A stretch of 64,000 nt of DNA from Chrysophaeum taylorii. Its lineage: Eukaryota > Sar > Pelagophyceae > Pelagomonadales > Pelagomonadaceae. The stretch spans positions 1-64,000 of the forward strand of contig JAQMWT010000464.1 in NCBI GenBank assembly GCA_029834535.1, in the 5' to 3' direction. The first letter of the stretch is position 1; each line of letters begins with the position of its first letter. Below the pieces are notes generated by a model that made no database searches, had not been told where the DNA came from, and saw nothing but the letters and a program-made list of their open reading frames with translations. This document shows, piece by piece, positions 48,741 to 59,310 of the stretch. A program made the translations under genes and the position numbers.

Positions 48741-49907
48741 ATGAGGACACCTCGTATTACAAGTGCGTTTGTTGTCGCGTGGTGCGTCGCGGCGCACGCG
48801 ACGCCATCGTGGCCAAGGAAAAAAATTTTCGAGATGACGAGGATCGTCCCTGGCAGTGGCGGTGAGCGTAAACTCCAAATAGCAGCAGCCAATCATAGGC
48901 AACCACGAGAAGCGAAATCGAAGAGAGGGCGACGATTCTCCACAAGACCGAAGAAGAAAAGCCCCACGAACAATAAGAAAAAGCCACCGTCGTACATGAA
49001 TTACAAGAATTGGTCGTCGCGGACCTTGTGCTGCGTTCGATACGTCCACGTCGGGAAGTCGGCCGGCACGACGTTCGAGGAGGTGGTGGGTTTGCAGCTG
49101 TACGTGCGCGACGCTACGACGTTTCACTATCCGTTGTCTTATTTCTTCGACAAAGGGTTGCTGCAGCCGGCATGCCTCGTCGGCATTACGCTCCGGCGGC
49201 CGAGGTCGTTCTTCGAGTCGTCGTATCACTGGTGTCGCGGCCGGTCGTGCAAGAGGGTAAACGTCGGGTGCGGGTTCCTCGGGTGCACAAAAAACTCGCA
49301 GCTCGACCGCGAATACCGCGATCCAAAATCGAAGCTAACGATCGAGGGGTTTGCGAGGCGCGCCGAGGAGTGGGGACTGGGGAGGAATGTCGTTACGCGA
49401 ATCCTCGGGCATCCGATCGGCAAGAGCAGCGTGAAATCCCAGGACGAAGAGCTCCGAAAGGCGTCGCTCTTGACGAACAAGACGGTCGCTGGTCGGAGGT
49501 ATTTTCGGACTGCGCTGGAGCGCCTCGCCGCGTTCGATTTCGTCCTCATCTTCGAGGACCTCGAAGCATCCTACGCAAAGTTTTTCGGCAGCGCCATCAA
49601 CCTCCCGCACGCCAACACTCAACCCGCCTACAAAACAACGGATCCCGCGCTCGCTGATCGCATCGACGCGCTCTTCGACTTGGACGTGGCACTCTACAAT
49701 CGCGGGGTCTGGCTTCTCCATAGCCTCCCGCCTTTCGACCTCGCCTACCGCCATCATCATCCACCTGACAAGAAAAGAAGCGGTGCAAGAAAACCGCCAC
49801 AAAAAAAGAGCCGCGACGACGACGACGACGACGGGTCGACGTGCCGGGGCGCGAATCGCAGTACGGCGCCGTTGGTTTTAGTCGGAGGCGGAGGAGTACG
49901 GTGTTGA
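48741..49907 (+). CDS. Secretory-pathway sulfotransferase
   Basis: 388 residues. A hydrophobic N terminus (ITSAFVVAWCVAAHATP) is a signal peptide or anchor, followed by a very basic stem (residues 40-85). The 5'-phosphosulfate loop is VHVGKSAGTTF (102-112). The 3'-phosphate segment is LRRPRSFFESSYHW (151-164), with Arg and Ser in the expected places. FDLDVALYNRGVWLL near 310-325 is the helix typical of Golgi sulfotransferases. Such enzymes move sulfate from PAPS to sugars or tyrosines of secreted products. Six or more Cys suggest disulphides. The C-terminal 50 residues are low complexity, and the last 10 codons overlap the convergent gene. Confidence 0.85.
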   Translation: MRTPRITSAFVVAWCVAAHATPSWPRKKIFEMTRIVPGSGGERKLQIAAANHRQPREAKSKRGRRFSTRPKKKSPTNNKKKPPSYMNYKNWSSRTLCCVRYVHVGKSAGTTFEEVVGLQLYVRDATTFHYPLSYFFDKGLLQPACLVGITLRRPRSFFESSYHWCRGRSCKRVNVGCGFLGCTKNSQLDREYRDPKSKLTIEGFARRAEEWGLGRNVVTRILGHPIGKSSVKSQDEELRKASLLTNKTVAGRRYFRTALERLAAFDFVLIFEDLEASYAKFFGSAINLPHANTQPAYKTTDPALADRIDALFDLDVALYNRGVWLLHSLPPFDLAYRHHHPPDKKRSGARKPPQKKSRDDDDDDGSTCRGANRSTAPLVLVGGGGVRC

Positions 49908-50687
49908 ACCCACTTTGAAGCAGGAGGTGATGTAGTCGAGGCGCGGGAAGGCGGTTTTGAGACCGGCGTCGACGCCCCGCGCCGCGAGATGGGCTTGCCG
50001 CGGGCCTCGATCTCCGTAGCCGGTGTATATTCGAGGAAGCGTCGAGGTGAGGGCCGGCCCGACGACTTGACCCCACGGGACTTCCCAGGGCGAGCCGCCC
50101 GCTAGCCTGCCGTCGTCGGCGAGGGCAAGGATCAGCTGGATATTCCGGGAGTTTGGCCCCGCCCCCGCGTAGGCCAGATAGCCCTTGGGAAACCGCTTGC
50201 GGCCGTCGATGACGCGATTCGCTGGACCGGGGGGCAGCCACTGGGGGTCGTCCGGAATGGAGCGGTACCGTCGATTCCGGGACGGGGCGCCGAGGCCGAA
50301 CTGGCAAATAAAGTTTCTCAAACACCGGAACAACGGAACGCCCGCGTCGAAGTGACCGTCGTCGACGAGTTTAAGAAACCGCTGCGCGCCACGCGGGGCC
50401 CACGCGGGGTGAACCGCGATGGCTATTGGTCCGGCGGTCGCGTTGCAGCACACGTGCAGCGTCGGTCCGGCGGGGGGCGGCACCATATGCGGGCTGCCGT
50501 CACCAAAGACGCAGCCGACCCGCCGGGCGCGACTCTGGTTCGTCCAATCCAGCTCGCGGACCACCGCCTCGCGCGCAACGTCGTACGCCTTGCTGCCTTC
50601 GATATCCGGGATCATCCAGAAGAAAACCGTACTCGCGACCACCAACGATGTGATGATGATGATGACAACAGGAGTGGTACTCAGCAT
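49878..50687 (-). CDS. Membrane-anchored cyclophilin-like protein
   Basis: 269 residues from MLSTTPVV. One transmembrane segment (VVIIIITSLVVASTVFFW) is followed by a lumenal or extracellular domain that matches the cyclophilin fold: GPIAIAVHPAWAPRGAQRFL, then LVDDGHFDAGVPLFRCLRNF and ICQFGLGAP, equivalent to G.I...L....P....NF..L...G.Y....FHR.I..F..QGG. The catalytic Arg of FHR is represented by FRC; the QGG is replaced by QFG, so prolyl isomerase activity is doubtful. The frame continues 19 codons upstream to 50744, an alternative start. Its last 30 bp overlap the sulfotransferase gene tail to tail. Helitron repeats begin less than 90 bp upstream. Confidence 0.8.
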   Translation of the reverse strand: MLSTTPVVIIIITSLVVASTVFFWMIPDIEGSKAYDVAREAVVRELDWTNQSRARRVGCVFGDGSPHMVPPPAGPTLHVCCNATAGPIAIAVHPAWAPRGAQRFLKLVDDGHFDAGVPLFRCLRNFICQFGLGAPSRNRRYRSIPDDPQWLPPGPANRVIDGRKRFPKGYLAYAGAGPNSRNIQLILALADDGRLAGGSPWEVPWGQVVGPALTSTLPRIYTGYGDRGPRQAHLAARGVDAGLKTAFPRLDYITSCFKVGSTPYSSASD

Positions 50688-50773
50688 AGCCCTCTCAGTG
50701 GTGGGTACGGGGTTTAGGAGGAGTAAACTCAAAAATTGGATCACAACAAGGCAGCTAGCTGGTTGACGCTTAG

Positions 50774-50875
50774 GAACTTACTGGGGTTAGAGATTGGGAC
50801 TAGGTGAACTTACTGACCAGGTGAACTTACGGGGGTTAGAGATTGGGACTAGGTGAACTTACTGGCCTGCACTTG
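50774..50875 (+). mobile_element. Helitron-like 3' end fragment
   Basis: Two or three repeat units (GAACTTACTGGGGTTAGAGATTGGGACTAGGTG type) ending in TGGCCTGCACTTG, immediately followed by the 5' end of copy D. It is the tail of a preceding copy arranged head to tail. Confidence 0.65.
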
Positions 50876-51887
50876 CTTTGTCTTAACTACTAATCGACAG
50901 ATGTTTGTCTGTCTGTCTGTCTGTCTGTTTGTTTGTTTGTCCCTCGATTTAGGGTAAGGATCAGGTAGGCGTGAGAGTAAGGATCAGGTAGGCGCGAGAG
51001 CCAAACAGTGATCCTCCAAGCCGTCTACGGCGACCTCGCAGACTGTTTCCACGACCCGCGACGGCTCTTTCAGCGCGCCATTCTCACGCCCCGTCGAAAC
51101 GATGTTGTCGATGCTGACAACGCGCGCATGACCGCGGCCTTTTTTTCCCGAAGACGAGGCGTCGGAGTTCTTTTAGGCAGACTAGGTTGGGTCGGAAGCC
51201 GACGCCTCGCTCTTTACAGTCGAGTTTTCGACTCCCTGACAACCAACGGCATGCTGGCTTTGAGCGCGAGCTTAAGGTCTTCGCAATCTCGACCCGTCGC
51301 ACGGCCACTGCAACGGTACTAGATACATGATCGATCGTGTCGTGTCACCGAGGCTCCTCCAACCTGTATCCCTTAAGGCCCGCCGACGCCAAACGATCAC
51401 CAAGAGCCAGGGCCAGACGCCCCGCGAGGTCGGCGTCCTCTCGCCCAAGCCCGTCTTCTGTCACGTCCAGCTCTACGTGGCTCTCTGTCGATCGGCAACC
51501 CCGGGGATATGCTCTTCTGAGTCGACGACTCCACCCTACCCCGCACGTGCTACGCAATACCTATAAGCCCCCTCCCGGCGTCTACACGCGCACTGTAAGT
51601 GAACTTACTGGGACCAGGTGAACTTACTGGAACCAGGTGAACTTGCGGAGGTTAGAGATTGGGACTAGGTGAAATTAGTGACCAGGCGAACTTACTGAGA
51701 CCAAGTGAACGTACTGGGGTTTTTAGAGTAAACTCAAAGGTTAGCGGCGTGTGCGGATCAAAGCAGCTTAGATTGGCGGGGGTGACGGCGACGAGTTCAA
51801 AGGAAAGTGGATGTGAGCACGAGTGGGTTTACGCCGAACTTACTGGGGTTAGAGATTGGGACTAGGTGACTTACTGGCCTCCACTTG
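50876..51887 (+). mobile_element. Helitron-like copy D
   Basis: 5' end ACTACTAATCGACAGATG plus microsatellite, CCCTCGATTTAGGGTAAGG, then the best-preserved helicase remnants of the family. AILTPRRNDVVDADNARM and LTTNGMLALS lie at about 51070-51270, and TITKSQGQTPREVGVLSPKP and QLYVALCRS at about 51390-51500, in two different frames. The 3' repeats end with TGGCCTCCACTTG. It lacks the TCGACTGCTAAGAGG segment found in copies A and C. Confidence 0.72.
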
Positions 51888-51949
51888 CTTTTGAAGGTCT
51901 AAAAACTATTGTCGTCACGACGCAGTCCGTTGAGCCGAAGTCATTAGCG

Positions 51950-52210
51950 ATGTCCGAGTCAGGAGAGCGCCCCACCAAAATGGCCAAGACGTCGCGCGAA
52001 GATGCGAAAAGAAGTGCGGCAATTTCGGAGCTCGAAAAAGTGCGGGAGGAGATCGTTGCGAAGGAGCAGGAGCGCAAGGAGCTTATAGCCAAGTTTGAGG
52101 CGGCGAAGGATTCCGACGAGAAGCAGTTCTTCGCCGAAGCGCGCAAGGAGGTCGCGGCCGACCTCGCTAAGCTCCAGGACACGTTGAAGGGGCTCCGCCT
52201 CGCGCAGTGA
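51950..52210 (+). CDS. Small coiled-coil protein or first exon
   Basis: 86 residues from MSESGERPTKMAKTS. A charged amphipathic helix spans nearly all of it (AAISELEKVREEIVAKEQER, then FEAAKDSDEKQFFAEARKEV). It ends LRLAQ, where the sequence reads CGCA/GTGAGTGTCC, a good splice donor just before the stop. It could therefore be the first exon of the Crinkler/RHS-like gene 600 bp downstream, whose relatives often have a coiled-coil N-terminal part. No matching acceptor can be fixed by eye. Confidence 0.5.
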   Translation: MSESGERPTKMAKTSREDAKRSAAISELEKVREEIVAKEQERKELIAKFEAAKDSDEKQFFAEARKEVAADLAKLQDTLKGLRLAQ

Positions 52211-52804
52211 GTGTCCGGCGTCTCCGTGTGGACGAACCCCTCGTGTTGTGCGCGCACTGTGTTGTCGTTGTTGTAGCTCACCGTTTTTTTGAATCCTCGT
52301 TCCGCCGAGGGTCTCGTACTCGCGCATCGGTGTGCGCGATGTTGTGGGTTGCTCGGCGCATTACGCCGCCCGAGTAACTCTCGACTTGTCGAGCCTTTCG
52401 AGTTTCCGCTCTATTGAGCGTTACTTTCAAGCTGGAGCTTTTGTCGCAATGGGCCGACTCTACAATCTCGACGCGCTGGCGCTTGCTCTGTTGAACGCTT
52501 GAAGGCCTCGTTCGATGAGCACGGTGCGGAGCAGTGGCGCGTCACGGGGTGGTTCCGAGTGGTAGCCTCGGGGCTCGTGGCGAGAGCGAAGCGCTTAAGC
52601 TTGAGCGCCGCGAGCGGCACGGTTGTCGAAATCACATCGTCGGAGAGCGAGAGCACGCCGCGATACGTGGTCAAAATATCGCCGACACTGTCTCGCTCTC
52701 CATCAGAACCACGCAGTTGTCCCGTGTGTTTTGTTGTGGTATTGGTTGTTGTCGTACGTCTTCCTGTTGTTGCGAACAAAGTGTGTTCGAATTACTTCTC
52801 CCGG

Positions 52805-54550
52805 ATGAATTATTCATTCGAGGGAACATCGGAGGATGGCAGAACTGCGCTCACCACCACCGCACGCAGGCCACATCAGTCGGAGGGGTGGACGCGGCGC
52901 GAGGACCTCGACCGGTTCGCCGCCGAGATTATCGAGCTGCACGGGATGTGCTGCGCGCTGGAGGAAAATTTCGATGCGAAGATCGGCGGCGAAGTGCAAC
53001 ACGCCGGGTACGGTGTGCTGGTGCAGAAACCGTCGATCGCGATCGACTACGATTCGGTGCAATCTAAAAATAACGCAGTGATCACTCGGAAAGAGCAGCG
53101 CTCGGTGGCGCGGCACGCGATCGATGCGACGGAATCCAGCAAGGACGTCATCGTCGTGGGCGACCCTGGCATCGGAAAGACGCGCGGTTCAATGTTTTTT
53201 GCCATGCAGGAGCTGCTAGCGCAAAATAAGACCGTGATGCGCGTTGGGTTCAAGGAGTCAAAGATCATCCTCTTCAAACCTGGTGCCCCGGGCAATTACG
53301 AAGTGTGGGTACGCTCTGGCGCGTCCACATGGGACGTTACAGACGCTGCGAGTGACCCCGAGGCCTTCGTGCTCATAGACCCGCCCGAAAAGCGACCCTA
53401 CCCGGATATGGCAGAATGCCGCACGATCAAGTTCGCGTCGAACAACGCTAACGAACATTACCCGAATGCCGACAAGGACAAGATAGTTCTCGTCACGGCG
53501 CCACCTACAAAAGATGAGTTGTGCGCCATGGTACCGACACTCTGGACTGCAAAAACTGCCCCCGGAGAGACGTTCGACACGCTGAAAAGTAAGGAAGACG
53601 AAATCTTGCGGCGGGCGCTGCTGGTGGGCTGCGCGCCGCGGTACGTTTTCAATAAAGCGAAATTTCTTGCACGCGCCCGCATTATCGGCAGACACGCGAA
53701 AGATGCCGTTAAGGGATCGGGCACGCTTGATACTCTCGTCAACAACCTGGCTTTCGATGCGTCCAGTGACGTCCAAGCTTCCTCGTCGGTTTCCGGGAAG
53801 TTCTTCACCATCGCTCCAGCCCATGATTTGCCCGTGCCGACGTGGCAAGACAGGGTGCAGGCCGTCGCGTCAGTTCACGAGCTTGCTCGGCTCGCCCTCC
53901 ACACCCTCGTCGTCAAAAAACTCAAGTGTGCCCAACAGGTTTATCATAGTTCCGAGTTTGGACACATGTTCGAGCGCGACGTGTGCACTTTCGTGCTCTC
54001 GGTGCTGCCGGCCAACTGGAAGCCGGGATCAGCGCTGGACGCTCTCGAACTTCGTCGCACGGTGATAAAATCAGACGAGAGCCCGAAGTCGGGTGCTTGG
54101 TCCCGGTCCATGGACGCACTAAAGAAGTTGAAAGAGGAGTCCAACGTTTTAATGTACATGGTGCCCTTTAATTTCCCGGGCATTGACTTCGCGTACAGCC
54201 CAAAGCTATTGATCAATGCAAAAAGCTCAAAGTCAAATAGGTTTGAACTCGAATCGAGAGCGTTGACGTTTCTCCTCGAAGGTCTCGGTGTGGTGGATAA
54301 ATTCGATGGCAAGTATCGGACTGTTCCCGGAAAGGAGAACTTCAAGGCTACCTTCGTCTTCCTTCACTTGAATGCAGAACCTAAGCCACAATTCAATATT
54401 AAAGGCGGGTATGAGGACCTCATCAATCGACATTTCGATTTCGAATACTGGTGTGTTGTTGACGTGCTCGAATTGGTGACGGCAGAAGTCGGTGTCGTCG
54501 CGGAGAAGTACGGCCTTCACCACTTCTTGCGCAAAGGTCCGTCCGAATGA
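52805..54550 (+). CDS. Crinkler/RHS-like P-loop NTPase protein
   Basis: About 581 residues from MNYSFEGTSED. A Walker A motif VVGDPGIGKTRGS lies at about 118-130, followed by QNKTVMRVGFKESKIILFKP and YEVWV. A Walker B-like FVLIDPPE lies near 190-197. A C-terminal segment has FELESRALTFLLEGLG and WCVVDVLELV. This layout resembles the Crinkler (CRN)/trypanosomatid RHS class, which couples such an NTPase to a nuclease-like C-terminal domain. I do not see clear nuclease residues. The frame is open upstream to 52499, but that part is low complexity and may be intron. Placed between Helitron copy D and a gypsy element, a setting common for this class. Confidence 0.65.
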   Translation: MNYSFEGTSEDGRTALTTTARRPHQSEGWTRREDLDRFAAEIIELHGMCCALEENFDAKIGGEVQHAGYGVLVQKPSIAIDYDSVQSKNNAVITRKEQRSVARHAIDATESSKDVIVVGDPGIGKTRGSMFFAMQELLAQNKTVMRVGFKESKIILFKPGAPGNYEVWVRSGASTWDVTDAASDPEAFVLIDPPEKRPYPDMAECRTIKFASNNANEHYPNADKDKIVLVTAPPTKDELCAMVPTLWTAKTAPGETFDTLKSKEDEILRRALLVGCAPRYVFNKAKFLARARIIGRHAKDAVKGSGTLDTLVNNLAFDASSDVQASSSVSGKFFTIAPAHDLPVPTWQDRVQAVASVHELARLALHTLVVKKLKCAQQVYHSSEFGHMFERDVCTFVLSVLPANWKPGSALDALELRRTVIKSDESPKSGAWSRSMDALKKLKEESNVLMYMVPFNFPGIDFAYSPKLLINAKSSKSNRFELESRALTFLLEGLGVVDKFDGKYRTVPGKENFKATFVFLHLNAEPKPQFNIKGGYEDLINRHFDFEYWCVVDVLELVTAEVGVVAEKYGLHHFLRKGPSE

Positions 54551-55013
54551 GATCAGTCCCGGCCCCCGTTCTCATTTGGTATCCCTGATACAACCCTAAT
54601 TATTCTAGTAGAGCACCTAATAGGGTTGAGCGGGGTCATTCTCCCGCAATCGAACATGCGGCATCTCGACCTGCGGTTGCGTAAAATTTGGGGTCTACAG
54701 AGGCGCTGATGGAGCAACGCGAAGCGCGTACGCTTGTCGCCCTCCCGCTTCGTTTCTTGCGCATCATCGACATGCTGTGTCCTTGGGGAGGGAGTGCATC
54801 CTCGCCGGCTCGCGTTGAATCCCCCCAAACGATTCTAGTCCTCGACCGTTGCGACGGCCGCGGTTTGTTTTTGCCTTCAGGGCTTTTTGCTTGCCCAGAG
54901 GGTCCGACAGCTTGGCCGTCGGTGATCCGAACGCAGGTAAGTAAACCACGTCACTCTTTCTGGTCGGCTTGGTCACCTCCAGCTCCTTTGATCTGCCAAT
55001 TAGTAGTAAGGAA
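54551..55013. other. Intergenic stretch
   Basis: No supported gene. ATTAGTAGTAAGGAACAAG at 55000-55018 is the junction motif that flanks Helitron 3' ends elsewhere in the window. Confidence 0.4.
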
Positions 55014-55314
55014 CAAGTGCAGGCCAGAAAGTTGACGTCCCAGTAAGTTCACCTGGTCCTAGTAAATCCACCTGGTCCTAGTAAGTTTACCTGGTCCCAG
55101 TAAGCTCACCTGGTCCTAGTAAGGGCGGCTACCCGAGGAGGACCTCGGCGCAGACGACAGTGCGCGTGTAGACGCCGGGAGGGGGCTTATCGGTATTGCG
55201 CAGCACGTGTGGGGTAGGGTGGAGTCGTCGACCCAGAAGAGGATATCCTCGGGGTTGCCGACTCGACAAAGAGCTGACACGATTGATCTTGTATCTGGTA
55301 CCGTTGCAGTGGCC
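55014..55314 (-). mobile_element. Helitron-like copy E, truncated
   Basis: 3' end TGGCCTGCACTTG at 55014, then diverged repeats (CTGGTCCTAGTAA type). The stretch GCGTGTAGACGCCGGGAGGGGG continues into the last helicase residues (about 55190-55260), and finally a segment matching the VARPLQRYQI region. About 120 bp present in other copies between the last two pieces are missing, and everything further 5' is gone. Confidence 0.65.
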
Positions 55315-55499
55315 GCTGTGGCGTAAGGAGAATTTTAGGGGCTACCTGGCGTGCCTTCGAATCCTGGCTCGCCGATCGCGTCCGTGCCCTTGGTGGGATC
55401 ACTGGACGAGGATGGCCGTTCTCCCGCCACGCGACCACAAACAACTCCTGCGCCTGGTCCTCTCAACTTGAGGATCGGCTGTTGCTTTATGATCAAGGA

Positions 55500-55652
55500 T
55501 AATCGAAATCAGAAATCAGGGTGACACATGTCACGGAAAAGGAAGATGATGTCATAGAAAACTCTGACATCATCGGAACGGAGTAGGGTGCCCCTGAAAA
55601 GGGGGGGCCCTAGAAGAGGGGTAAGCCTTCGGAGACGGGAGTTGCCGCCACA
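55500..55652 (-). repeat. Probable start of the gypsy 3' LTR
   Basis: On the minus strand, purine-rich AGGGGAGTCC is followed at 55652 by TGTGGCGGCAACTCCCGTC. The same TGTGGCGGCAACTCC start and the downstream landmarks AAGGCTTACCCC and TGATGTCA recur at 4605 and below. The far end of the LTR was not found; Helitron copy E limits it to above 55314. Confidence 0.5.
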
Positions 55653-55692
55653 GGACTCCCCTGGTAAGAATTCGAGCTGCCCCAGCGAGGTG

Positions 55693-58600
55693 CTAGCGCG
55701 AGGAGCGCGGCTTCGCCTTACGAGCATCTCGTGAACGAATCTTCTGGTAAACGCGGGTGATGATCGGTTCAGGAACTCGACCACTGCGTAAAGTAAACTT
55801 GGGGACCAACACGTCAATCTCGTGCGGAGCGAAATCCGTGACACAAGGAGTGGTGTTGGAGGAAATTCGGGACTTGTCGGTGAAACTTCGACCTTCAACG
55901 TCCTTGAATTCGGGCTTGAGCTTGCGGTGCGAAAGGTGAGAGGTCGGCTTGAAATAAGCGACATCATCGTTCGGACCCAAATCGGAATAGAAATGTAGAG
56001 CGATACGATCATTTTGGTAATCGTAAGGCTCGTAAACTTCAGCAACATAAATCTTCTTGCGCCAATCAGAGCGCTTCCGGTCAGGAATCCGGAAAACAAC
56101 AAACTTACCGTGCTGATAATCATCACGGAAGGTTTCTTCGGGTTTGCGGATGGTTTGATCAACGATCGGAGGTACCATCACCGGCGTGATCTGACTTACA
56201 TGAACACGTCGTTCTTCGGGCGGAGAGTCGAGAGACTCAATCCTATAGGTGACCGGGGAGAGGCGTTCCTTGATAATAAACGGCCCTCGCCATTCCGGTC
56301 GAAGTTTGTTCTGAAGGAAAGGGATGTAGAGCAAAACGTGCGATCCTTCCTTGTATTCAACATCAACATGATCAGCATTGTAAGCCAATCGCTGTTTCTT
56401 CAAAGCTTTATCACGAGCCTCGCGGACGATCTTTGTATAATATTTCAATCGTTCGCGAGTCTCGGCGACTGCATCAGAGCGAGTCTTCGGCAATAATCGT
56501 GTATCAAAATCCATGAGCGTGTAGTCAGTCGGTAGCATCGGCTGACGGTTCAGGCGTAGCATAAAGGGAGAAATCTGTGTGCCTGGAATAAACTTGCGGT
56601 TATAGCAAAACGCAATATAATGGGCAAAGTCAGGCCAATCCGTGATGTTCCGACCTTGAAGGCAAGCACGGAGGAAGGCCTTGATAAATCGGTTGACACG
56701 CTCAGCCGGGTTCGACTGGGCATGATAGGGAATCGTAGTTTGGTATCGTGTGTTAAAGAGATGGCAGAACTCGCGCACCAACTTGTTCACGAACTCTTTA
56801 CCGTTGTCGGTACGAATCATCTGGGGCAAGTAGCCCTTGAGAAGGATGTTAATGACAAAAGACTCGAGGACAGACTCAGCAGTCTTATCATTCAAAACAT
56901 CCAGAATCAAGAAATGCGAGAACGGATCAAAAAATACTAGAAGATACGTCTCGGGACCAGCGCTGGGCAAGGGTCCAAATAAATCCATGCAAAGAACAGC
57001 ACCATCACCATCGTAGACGGGCTGCTGCAAGAGTCCAGCTCGTTTCGGCTCAGGCGTACGAGCTTTCTGACAAACTAAGCATTCAGCAATGAAGACTCCA
57101 ACTTCGTTCGACATGTGGGGCCACCAAAATCGTTCTTGGATAGCCTGGACGGTACTGTGACGTCCCATATGACCACCGTTAACCGGAGTGTCATGATAGA
57201 GTCGAATAATGCGTTTGCGCAACGTAGCAGGTGCAACAATCATCGGGTGCAAATCAGCAGAAATGCGGTAAAGAACATCTTTAACGACTTCGAATCGTTC
57301 GTTCGCTCGGGAACGTCGTGGCGTCTGACCTTGGGCCATTCGGTAGCGAATATCCTCGCACGTAGCATCAGATTCTTGCTCACGTGCGATCTCAGCGAGC
57401 GTCATATTATCGGGTATCTTATCGATATAATCTTTGTAAGCGGCTGCGTCCTTGAAGATCTGTGGCTCATCACGCGCACGGTTCTTCCGACGTTGTCTCG
57501 TAGCGTGAGACGTAGCCAATTTCATCGGATCCTTTTCAGGGTCTTCGTCTCCGTCTTCCGGCAGTTCGGTCGTAATAAACGACATTATGAAGTGGCAGCC
57601 AGAGACGGGAACTCCTCGGTCATCAACAGGTCGGGGAAGCTCTTGGAACACTAAATACGCGTGGTTCAAAGGTTCTCCAAACTCGTCAGTCTCGATGACA
57701 TGATCAATCGGGTTGCGGGAGAGACAGTCAGGGATACTCATTCCCGGTGACTTTCCCGGCTTGTAACCAAGTTCAGGGTCAAAATTGGCGAGGCGCATCG
57801 CCCAACGAGCAAGCTGCCCAGACGAGTGCGTCGCCTTACGTAAAAACGTCAAATTTCGGTGATCGGTCTCCAAAACAGTCCGGTGCCCTTCGATGTAGGC
57901 TCGAAAGTGCTCTAGAGAAAGTATAACTGCCAGCAGCTCTAGCCGACGGGGCTCATAATTCCGCATCTCCTTCGGCACGGCTCGGCTCCAGTATTCAATT
58001 ACTCGTTCTTCTCGAGTCACTCTTCCGGCATCGTCCTTGACTTCGACAATCTGGAAGAGATATGCTCCAAGTCCATCCTTGGAAGCATCGGATCGGATCT
58101 GAAAAGGCAGATCATAATCGGCGTGGTAGACTCCACGGGAATCAACCAAAGCTTCAATAATCGTATCCCAAGCTTTCTGACACTCGGGCGTCCACTCGAA
58201 CTTTACACCTTCGAGGCATAATCGTCTTAACGGTTCCACAATCTTCGAGTAGCCCTTCACATATCGCCGGCAGTAATTACTCATGCCGATGAAAGAGCGT
58301 ATCTGGGTCTTCGGGGAAGTATTCGGTAAAGTACCTGGAATCGGCATCTTCTGCAGTGCTTCCAGCGTCTTTGGATTCGGCTTCAAGCCTTCTGGGGTAG
58401 AAATGTGTCCCAGAAATTCTATATCATCTTTGAGAAGGTGGAACTTCGCGGTTCGACCGCTGTACCCTCTCTGTGCCAAATGACACATCACTTCGATCAA
58501 AACTTGTAAATGTCGATGAAGATCGTCGGATCCCATCATAATATCGTCAACAAACGCAACCAAGTCTTGATACATCCATTTCGAAAGGTCGCTCGCCATT

Positions 58601-59310
58601 TGCTTGCAGAAAAGAGCTCCGGCTGTCTTCACACCTAGAGGTAATCGCAAGAAACTGTGAGCGCCAAGTGGGCTAACCATCGTGACAGCGTCCTGCGCTG
58701 CCGGATCCAGACGAAGGTTGTGGTATCCCCATAATATCAATGCATGTCCGCCATCGTCTCATCGCGAGAAAGGCTAAAGCATCATCTTGTCGAATGTTTG
58801 GCCAACTGTCATTGACCAATTGATCGTTGAGCTGACGTAAGTCAACTGCAGCACGGAACGCGTTTGACGTTCCAATCTCAGCTCCTTTCTTCGGAAGCAT
58901 CAACACAGGAAAGCCCCAAGGTGAGTTGGCCGGACGAATGACTCCATCCCGGCACCACTCGCTGATCTGCTTGCGGAGACAATCGAGCTTCGCAGGCGTC
59001 AATCGGTAGGGCGTCATCTTTATCGGTCGCGGATTCGCGTCTTTGAATCGTAGAGACACAGGAGGCGAGTCCACAGGTCTCATAATCGGGTCGAAAAAGG
59101 CCCAAGAATATTGCACACAGTGACGGAGCATCAGTTTCGCCTCGTCATCTAAGTGCGGATTGTCAGGAATTCCCAGCTCCTGCACAACCTTGTCAACTTC
59201 TTCCTTCGTAGGAATTTGAACTTTCATCGCTTCGTTGTCCTTGACATGCTCAGGAGTCTGCGGCAGTGGTGCACCCTCGGCATCGCGCGGCGCATCTTTC
59301 CATGGCACAT
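55693..59310 (-). mobile_element. pol: Gypsy pol region: RT, RNase H, integrase and C-terminal extension
   Basis: Recognised in order: reverse transcriptase (PYRLTPAKLDCLRKQISEW, SPWGFPVLMLPKK, LPLGVKTAGALFCKQM, FVDDIMMGS); RNase H (IRSDASKDGLGAYLFQ, YEPRRLELLAVILSLEHFR, ETDHRNLTFLR); the integrase zinc finger (YHDTPVNGGHMGRHSTV with CLVCQKA); the integrase core (LCMDLFGPLP, MIRTDNGKEF, NPAERVNRFIKAF); and a GPY/F module (PEWRGPFIIKERLSPVTYRI). After it come about 150 more residues (FVVFRIPDRKRSDWRKKIYV, AEVYEPYDYQNDRIALHFY), a possible small barrel of the chromatin-reader kind. It is treated as a fossil. Confidence 0.92.
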
